64,000 bases of DNA from Sphingomonadales bacterium UBA656. GTDB taxonomy: Bacteria; Pseudomonadota; Alphaproteobacteria; Sphingomonadales; Sphingomonadaceae. Within the stretch, counting starts at the first letter, position 1; each line of letters opens with the position of its first letter. The notes under the pieces are model-generated. The model made no database searches. It saw nothing but the letters and a program-made list of their open reading frames with translations, and had not been told where the DNA came from. The stretch covers positions 15,529 to 79,528 of the forward strand of contig DBOC01000007.1 in NCBI GenBank assembly GCA_002299895.1. The letters are read 5' to 3'. Positions 58,828 through 64,000 of the stretch are shown here, piece by piece. A program made the translations under genes and the position numbers.

Positions 58828-60320
58828 TCGGCCTTTGGCGGTGCGGTCAGCAAATCAGTCCAGGCCTTGGCTTCTTTCGACGTGGCGGGACCAAGCAATT
58901 CCATCGCATGGCGCAACCGCTCGCGAATGATGTCGCGGCCCAGATGCGTGATTGCGTCGAACAAAGGTACGCCCTGCGCGCTGCCGGTGATGGCGATATA
59001 GAAGGGTCGGATGACGTCCTTCAACTTTGCGTCCAAAACCTCGGCAGTGCGGCGCAACGTGGCTTCAACACCTTCTTTGTTCCATTCGATCATAGCATCA
59101 AACTGCTGTAAACCAAGGGTGTAGGCAGCGCGCTGCATATCCTGTTCCAGCTTCACGCCATCGCGCAACCGCTCTGCGGTCATGCCGTCGATCCGGTTCA
59201 TGAAGAACATGGCAGTCAGCCCGCCCAAGTCCGACATTTTGGTAATCCGCGCCTGCGCCATTTCGGCGATGGGGGTGAGGTAGCTGTCATTCAACGCCCA
59301 TGCCTTTACCGCGTCTAGAAATTCTGAAACGCTAAGTTCTTCGCGCAGATAACGGCCATTGAGCCAATCCAGCTTCGACGTATCGAACACCGGCCCACCA
59401 AGCGAGATATTGTGAACGTCGAATTCGTCGATAAGCGTCTGCAGCGAGGTTTTCTCATCTTCCTCGCTGGCCGATTTGATGAACAGGCCCAAGAAGTTTT
59501 GCATCGCCTGCGGCAAATATCCTGCGCGCTGATAATATAAGATGCTGGTCGGGTTCTTACGCTTCGACAGCTTCGACTTGTCGGCATTACGCAGCAACGG
59601 CAAATGCGTGAGCACAGGCGGTTCCCAGCCGAAATATTGGTAGAGCAACAAATGCTTTGGTGCCGACGAAATCCATTCCTCACCGCGCATGACATGGGTG
59701 ATACCCATAAGATGGTCATCGACAACATTGGCGAGATGGTAAGTCGGCAGGCCGTCCGATTTCATCAGCACTTGCATGTCGACAACATCATATTCGAACG
59801 CAATTTCGCCGCGCAGCGTGTCTTGAACAATACATGTGCCCGTTGTGGGAATTTTCATACGGACAACGTGCGAAACACCGTCGCCGTCGAGCTTGGCGAT
59901 ATCTTCAGCGGTCAGTGCCAAGCAGGTGCCATCATATTTTGGCGGCTGCTTTGCCGCCATTTGTGCGGCGCGGGAGGCCGCGAGCTTCTCAGGCGTACAA
60001 TAGCATTTGAACGCATGGCCGTCTGCCAATAATTGGTCACAATGCGCGGTATAAATCGCGCTGCGCTCGGATTGGCGGTAGGGACCATGAGGGCCGCCAA
60101 CATCCGGACCTTCGTCCCAGCTAAGACCCAGCCAGCGCAGCGATTCCAAGATCATCTTTTCGGATTGTGGTGTTGACCGCGCTTGATCCGTATCCTCGAT
60201 CCGCAGCAAAAATTCGCCCCCATGCTTCTTGGCAAAGCAATAATTGATCAGCGCAATATAGGCGGTGCCAACATGTGGGTCGCCGGTGGGGGATGGTGCG
60301 ACGCGGGTACGTACTGTCAT
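58824..60320 (-). CDS. gltX: Glutamyl-tRNA synthetase
   Basis: Class I aminoacyl-tRNA synthetase charging tRNA-Glu (in alphaproteobacteria often also tRNA-Gln). The 498-residue protein has the HIGH-type motif SPTGDPHVGTAYIAL near the start, LLRIEDTDQAR and YQSERSAIY. The KMSKS-like motif is SKLSKRKN (about 247-254). The helical anticodon-binding domain occupies the C-terminal third. The ATG at 60320 gives the standard MTVRTRVAPSP start. It is followed by ung with a 4-base overlap. Discriminating or non-discriminating type is not readable here; gatCAB is not in the window. Confidence 0.97.
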   Translation of the reverse strand: MTVRTRVAPSPTGDPHVGTAYIALINYCFAKKHGGEFLLRIEDTDQARSTPQSEKMILESLRWLGLSWDEGPDVGGPHGPYRQSERSAIYTAHCDQLLADGHAFKCYCTPEKLAASRAAQMAAKQPPKYDGTCLALTAEDIAKLDGDGVSHVVRMKIPTTGTCIVQDTLRGEIAFEYDVVDMQVLMKSDGLPTYHLANVVDDHLMGITHVMRGEEWISSAPKHLLLYQYFGWEPPVLTHLPLLRNADKSKLSKRKNPTSILYYQRAGYLPQAMQNFLGLFIKSASEEDEKTSLQTLIDEFDVHNISLGGPVFDTSKLDWLNGRYLREELSVSEFLDAVKAWALNDSYLTPIAEMAQARITKMSDLGGLTAMFFMNRIDGMTAERLRDGVKLEQDMQRAAYTLGLQQFDAMIEWNKEGVEATLRRTAEVLDAKLKDVIRPFYIAITGSAQGVPLFDAITHLGRDIIRERLRHAMELLGPATSKEAKAWTDLLTAPPKAE

Positions 60321-60423
60321 GAGAAACAAAGGCCTTTGGTTTGATTTGCCCGCGCTCTAACAAGCTGCAACGGCATTGTCATCTTTCCGGTGCAGTTAAA
60401 GTCCAAAGGTATAGGAGCGGAAC

Positions 60424-61815
60424 ATGCAAAGCAGCCCCATTTCGATAAGCAGGCGGCAGTTCGGATTTGGTCTTGGCAGCATTGCGTTTGCGGGGCTTGC
60501 TGCGCGGTCCATTGCGCAGATACCTGCCCCGGGAGCCAATGAAGTCTATGGCTATGGCCCCTTGGTGCGCGACCCGAATAACCTGATCGACCTGCCCAAA
60601 GGCTTTGATTATCGTGTCATTTCCCGGCTCGGTAACATCATGGATGATGGCTATTTGGTTCCAAACTCCGCCGATGGCATGGGCGCAATTGATTTAGGCA
60701 AAGGAAAGATTGCCCTGATCCGCAATCACGAGCTTGGCATCAAGGAACAGGATTTCGGTCCATTTACGGCTCGGGTCGCAAAGGATTTTCCTGCTTATGA
60801 TCGCATGACGGATGACAAATCCATGCCCTTGCCGGGTGGCACCACCACTTTGATATATGATATGAAGACCGGCCAGCGCGAGAGTGAGTTTTTGAGCCTG
60901 TCCGGCACGATCCGCAATTGCTCCGGCGGGATTACGCCATGGGGAAGCTGGCTCAGCTGCGAGGAGAATGTCACGCGCGCTGGAGAAAATGTGGGTAAAG
61001 ATCATGGCTATGTTTTTGAGGTACCCGCTACTCAGAAAGGCCTTGTTACGCCCGTGCCGTTGAAGGACATGGGTCGTTTTAATCATGAGGCGGCGTGCGT
61101 TGATCCGCGGTCGGGCATTGTCTATTTGACCGAAGATCGCGGTGACAGCCTGCTTTACCGGTTTATTCCCAATGAAAAGGGACAGCTTGCCAAAGGTGGA
61201 CGTCTGGAGGCTTTGGCATTTGTACAAGCCGAAATTAGCGATACGCGTAACTGGAATGAAGTTCAGGTCAGCAAGGGTCGACAATATCAGGTGAAGTGGG
61301 TCCCGCTATCAGATCCCGAAAGCCCCCAGGATGATTTGCGTAAACAAGGTGCTGCGAAAGGTGCTGCGCTGTTTGCGCGTGGCGAAGGGATTTTTTGGGG
61401 GAATGGTGAATTGTTCTTTGCCTGCACCAATGGCGGCGCTGCGAAATATGGTCAGATTTTTCGCTATGTTCCATCGACAAACGAAGGGTCGCTGCGGGAG
61501 GCCGAAGCGCCAGGGCTTATCGACTTGTTCATGGAATCGACCAATCCTGCCTTTTACAATTATGGCGACAATATCGCTGTGATGCCGACAGGCCATTTGT
61601 TGGTGTGCGAGGACCAATATACGGACATTTCAGACAATCATTTGCGCGGCGTTAATGCGCAGGGTCAGACCTACATGATCGCCAGAAGCCGTGTGCAAAC
61701 CGAATTTGCCGGCGGCTGCTTCTCACCCGATGGCTCGACAATGTTTGTCAACATGATGGAGCCGACGATGACACTGGCAATCAGTGGGCCGTGGGATAGG
61801 GTAAAGTCTGCCTAG
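60424..61815 (+). CDS. PhoX-like protein (DUF839), Tat-exported
   Basis: A 463-residue protein with a twin-arginine signal (SRRQFGFGLGSIAFAGLAARS, about 9-29, given by its ends). The PhoX/DUF839 beta-propeller follows: GYGPLVRDPNNLIDLPKGFDY, ALIRNHELG, GGTTTLIYD, CSGGITPWGSWLSCEE and GRFNHEAACVDPRSGIVYLTEDRGDSLLY (all given in part). Such proteins include calcium/iron phosphatases induced by phosphate limitation, though many DUF839 members have unproven activity. No pho box was looked for systematically. GGAG stands 7 bases before the ATG. Confidence 0.85.
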   Translation: MQSSPISISRRQFGFGLGSIAFAGLAARSIAQIPAPGANEVYGYGPLVRDPNNLIDLPKGFDYRVISRLGNIMDDGYLVPNSADGMGAIDLGKGKIALIRNHELGIKEQDFGPFTARVAKDFPAYDRMTDDKSMPLPGGTTTLIYDMKTGQRESEFLSLSGTIRNCSGGITPWGSWLSCEENVTRAGENVGKDHGYVFEVPATQKGLVTPVPLKDMGRFNHEAACVDPRSGIVYLTEDRGDSLLYRFIPNEKGQLAKGGRLEALAFVQAEISDTRNWNEVQVSKGRQYQVKWVPLSDPESPQDDLRKQGAAKGAALFARGEGIFWGNGELFFACTNGGAAKYGQIFRYVPSTNEGSLREAEAPGLIDLFMESTNPAFYNYGDNIAVMPTGHLLVCEDQYTDISDNHLRGVNAQGQTYMIARSRVQTEFAGGCFSPDGSTMFVNMMEPTMTLAISGPWDRVKSA

Positions 61816-61850
61816 CGGAAACTTGTGAACGGGCGTAGCGATCAATTCTC

Positions 61851-62882
61851 ATGCCCCAGATTGTCCCTAGATTGATTTCCCTTGGCACCGCCGTGCCGTC
61901 ACACCGCATCACACAAGCGGACGTTTTGACGATTTTGGCGCAGGCCAAAGGGCAGGCGTTGCCGCCGCGTATGGCGGAGATATTGGGCAATACGGGGATT
62001 TCGCAGCGCCATATCGCGATGCCGCCCGAATATTATTTTGACGCCAGAAGCTGGGCCAAGCGGGCAGGCGTCTATGAAGCCGTTGCCACACAGATTTTTG
62101 AAAAGGCTGCCATGCAGGCTTTGGCGCGCGCAAATTTGCAGCCCGCTAACATAGGGCAGATTGTTTTTGTATCGACCACAGGAACGATGACGCCCAGCCT
62201 GCCAAGTCGGATGTTAGCGAAAATGGGATTTGCACCCAACACACGCTGCGTGCCTTTATTTGGCTATGGCTGTGCTGGCGGGGTTATTGGCCTTGGCGTT
62301 GGGGCTGATTTATTTCGTGCATGCCCCGACAAACCGGTGCTGCTGATCAGCCTTGAACTATGCAGTATTGCCTATGACCATGCGCGCATGGACAAAAAGG
62401 ATATGGTCGCTTTGGCACTGTTTGCCGATGGCTGCGCCGCCGCGATCATTGGCGACGGGCCAGGCCCGCAATTGGGGGCATTTGCGAGCCATGTTTGGCC
62501 CGGTACGCTCGATATGATGGGGTGGGAGATTGGCGACACGGGGTTTGATTTGGTGCTCGCGCGCGACATACCGGTTTTCGTGAACAGCCATTTTGCCCCT
62601 GTATGCGACGATTTTATCGCACGACAAGGCCTATCCAAAGCGGACATGGCGGAACCCGCCTGCCACCCAGGCGGCGGCCGCGTGGTAGATGCGCTCTCCG
62701 ATTATTTGGAGCATGATCTGGCCGCGACCCGCATAGTCTTACGCAACCATGGCAATATGAGTTCGCCGACGGTATTGTTTGTGTTGGAGGCATTGCTCTC
62801 TGCTGGACCAATTGCGAAACCAACATTGTTGACTGCACTTGGGCCGGGTTTTGTAGGCGCGATGGGACTTCTCAAACCATGA
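61851..62882 (+). CDS. Type III polyketide synthase
   Basis: Chalcone/stilbene-synthase-type enzyme making alkylpyrones or alkylresorcinols from fatty acyl-CoA and malonyl-CoA. The 343-residue protein has the full catalytic triad: Cys131 (GYGCAGG), His262 (CHPGGG) and Asn292 (GNMSSPT). Together with the CCHS-like LFGYGCAG and LGPGFVG motifs this leaves little doubt. Its stop overlaps the next gene, a methyltransferase, by 4 bases (ATGA). The pair resembles the srsA-srsB and bpsA-bpsB arrangement, in which the product is O-methylated. Substrate chain length is unknown. Confidence 0.94.
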   Translation: MPQIVPRLISLGTAVPSHRITQADVLTILAQAKGQALPPRMAEILGNTGISQRHIAMPPEYYFDARSWAKRAGVYEAVATQIFEKAAMQALARANLQPANIGQIVFVSTTGTMTPSLPSRMLAKMGFAPNTRCVPLFGYGCAGGVIGLGVGADLFRACPDKPVLLISLELCSIAYDHARMDKKDMVALALFADGCAAAIIGDGPGPQLGAFASHVWPGTLDMMGWEIGDTGFDLVLARDIPVFVNSHFAPVCDDFIARQGLSKADMAEPACHPGGGRVVDALSDYLEHDLAATRIVLRNHGNMSSPTVLFVLEALLSAGPIAKPTLLTALGPGFVGAMGLLKP

Positions 62883-63400
62883 CGTTATTCGACTGGCCAG
62901 TTTGGGCGCTCATCGTCTTTACATATGTCATTATGCAGCGACTGGCCGAGCTGGCTTATGCGAATGCCAACACCCGCCGCTTGTTGGCGGAAGGCGGCCG
63001 CGAGCATGGCGCGCGCCATTACCCCTTGTTTATCGTGCTCCACAGCGGATGGTTAGCCGCAATCGCCTTGTTCGCTGCACCCACGAGCGCGCCTGACATG
63101 CTATTGCTTGGTATCTTTATCGCGAGCCAAGCCTTCCGCTTTTGGACGTTGGCGAGCATTGGCAGATGGTGGACCACACGGATCATTAGCGCGCATCATT
63201 TCCCGCGCGTGCGGCGCGGCCCATATCGTTTCATCAAGCACCCCAATTATGCCTTAGTGGTTTTGGAGATTGCGGTCTTGCCGCTTCTTTTGGGCGCACC
63301 TGCGATGGCGATTATCTTTTCGATCCTAAACGCTGTGCTTTTATGGTGGCGGATCAGGATCGAAAATGATGTGCTGGCGGAGCGTGGCCGCACCACTTGA
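62879..63400 (+). CDS. Isoprenylcysteine carboxyl methyltransferase-family membrane methyltransferase
   Basis: A 173-residue protein with four to five membrane helices and the ICMT-type cytoplasmic motif RGPYRFIKHPNYALVVLE (about 118-135). Methylates a hydroxyl or carboxyl group using AdoMet. Its start overlaps the type III polyketide synthase gene, so it very probably modifies the polyketide, as BpsB and SrsB do. It is followed by 182 bases before rpsL. Confidence 0.9.
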   Translation: MTLFDWPVWALIVFTYVIMQRLAELAYANANTRRLLAEGGREHGARHYPLFIVLHSGWLAAIALFAAPTSAPDMLLLGIFIASQAFRFWTLASIGRWWTTRIISAHHFPRVRRGPYRFIKHPNYALVVLEIAVLPLLLGAPAMAIIFSILNAVLLWWRIRIENDVLAERGRTT

Positions 63401-63582
63401 CCCAGCAGTCAGCGGGCGCTAATGGCGCGCACTCCTGTGACCAGAGGGGTGATTCTCTCTGGCCCGTGGGATTTACGCAGAATAGCAGCACATTGAGTGA
63501 TCGGCCGGGTGGGCCAAAGGCTGAGCCTCCACCGCAAAATACGGCTGCCCATCCAAAGTAACCGCTTAATAAAGGTGAAGAT
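63401..63582 (+). promoter_or_regulatory. Leader region of rpsL
   Basis: No gene is seen. It holds the ribosome site AAAGGTGAAG just before the rpsL start, an inverted repeat CCAGAG-N8-CTCTGG (63440-63461) that could form a hairpin, and presumably the promoter of the str operon. A definite -35/-10 pair was not found. Confidence 0.5.
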
Positions 63583-63954
63583 ATGCCAACGATTAACCAG
63601 CTGGTCCGCAAGGGCCGGACCCCGCAGAAGACCAAGTCAAAGGTCCCTGCGATGGACCAAAATCCACAGAAGCGCGGCGTTTGCACCCGCGTGTACACAA
63701 CCACCCCGAAAAAGCCGAACTCGGCTTTGCGTAAGGTTGCGAAGATTCGCCTGACAAACCAGCGCGAAGTTATTTCCTATATCCCAGGCGAAGGTCACAA
63801 CCTTCAAGAGCATAGCGTTGTGCTTATCCGCGGCGGCCGCGTACGCGACCTTCCCGGTGTGCGTTACCACGTGCTGCGCGGCGTGCTCGATACGCAGGGT
63901 GTCAAGGACCGCAAGCAATCGCGTTCCAAATATGGTGCAAAGCGTCCGAAGTAA
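63583..63954 (+). CDS. rpsL: Ribosomal protein S12
   Basis: Small-subunit protein at the decoding site. The 123-residue product has TTPKKPNSALRKVAK with Lys43 intact and GEGHNLQEHSVVLIRGGRVRDLPGVRYH. Residue 88 is Arg (codon 63844-63846, CGC) where E. coli has Lys; the same change gives streptomycin resistance in E. coli. Length is one residue short of E. coli. It is the first gene of the str operon (rpsL-rpsG-fusA-tuf), whose remainder lies outside the window. Confidence 0.98.
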   Translation: MPTINQLVRKGRTPQKTKSKVPAMDQNPQKRGVCTRVYTTTPKKPNSALRKVAKIRLTNQREVISYIPGEGHNLQEHSVVLIRGGRVRDLPGVRYHVLRGVLDTQGVKDRKQSRSKYGAKRPK

Positions 63955-64000
63955 TTCGAACGTTACCATTGGCTGGCCCGATTGGCGCGCATCTGCGCTG

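Noticed and set aside
1..64000. CRISPR arrays, insertion sequences, prophage
   Set aside because: No regularly spaced repeats, transposase, integrase or phage structural genes were seen in either strand.

Overview
This window looks like chromosomal DNA of an alphaproteobacterium of the order Sphingomonadales, probably near Sphingopyxis or Sphingorhabdus. The evidence is the mid-to-high GC coding style, the yebC-ruvCAB-ybgC-tolQRAB string, the argH-lptM-lysA string, metXW divergent from hisC-tyrA, a GapR/DUF2312 protein, a very large TonB-dependent receptor, and ribosomal protein S12 with Arg at position 88. The order-level call is an inference from gene content; no database search was possible.

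Layout. 1-6800 (minus strand): tolB (cut by the window edge), tolA, tolR, tolQ, ybgC, ruvB, ruvA, ruvC and yebC run as one tightly packed string, followed upstream by gapR and a DUF1244 gene. 6.9-10.0 kb: pyruvate kinase, queA and a periplasmic cyclophilin. 10.3-16.3 kb: a GTG-started 1056-residue TonB receptor with its own terminator, then a sulfotransferase-like gene divergent from a TPR/aspartyl beta-hydroxylase gene, and a small secreted protein. 16.4-26.1 kb: clpB and four exported or exported-looking genes (M17 aminopeptidase, penicillin acylase, M16 double peptidase, small beta protein). 26.2-27.8 kb: tspO, ubiK, ybjN-like. 27.8-34.9 kb: a dense eight-gene minus-strand string from argH to two thioesterases. 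34.9-41.8 kb: thiol-disulfide lipoprotein, tRNA-Leu, metXW, hisC-tyrA, plsC, ydcF and a zinc-ribbon protein. 54.7-64 kb: nucleoside transporter, HupE with a parvulin-type isomerase, ung-gltX, PhoX-like protein, a type III polyketide synthase with its methyltransferase, and rpsL.

The most distinctive part is 42.1-53.6 kb, just downstream of tRNA-Thr. It holds two membrane-tethered type I sulfatases, a formylglycine-generating enzyme (FGE) that carries a lipoprotein signal, two tandem DhlA-type haloalkane dehalogenases, a GST-like protein, an unassigned propeller-like protein, several small membrane or cysteine-rich proteins and one TetR regulator. Three 17-base inverted repeats with the form TGRCAY-N4-ARTGYCA sit at the three divergent or leading promoters of this block, each exactly one base upstream of a TATANT -10-like hexamer. 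I read this as a single TetR-controlled regulon for taking apart sulfated and/or halogenated compounds, with sulfatase maturation carried out outside the cytoplasm by its own anchored FGE. I know of no description of this arrangement.
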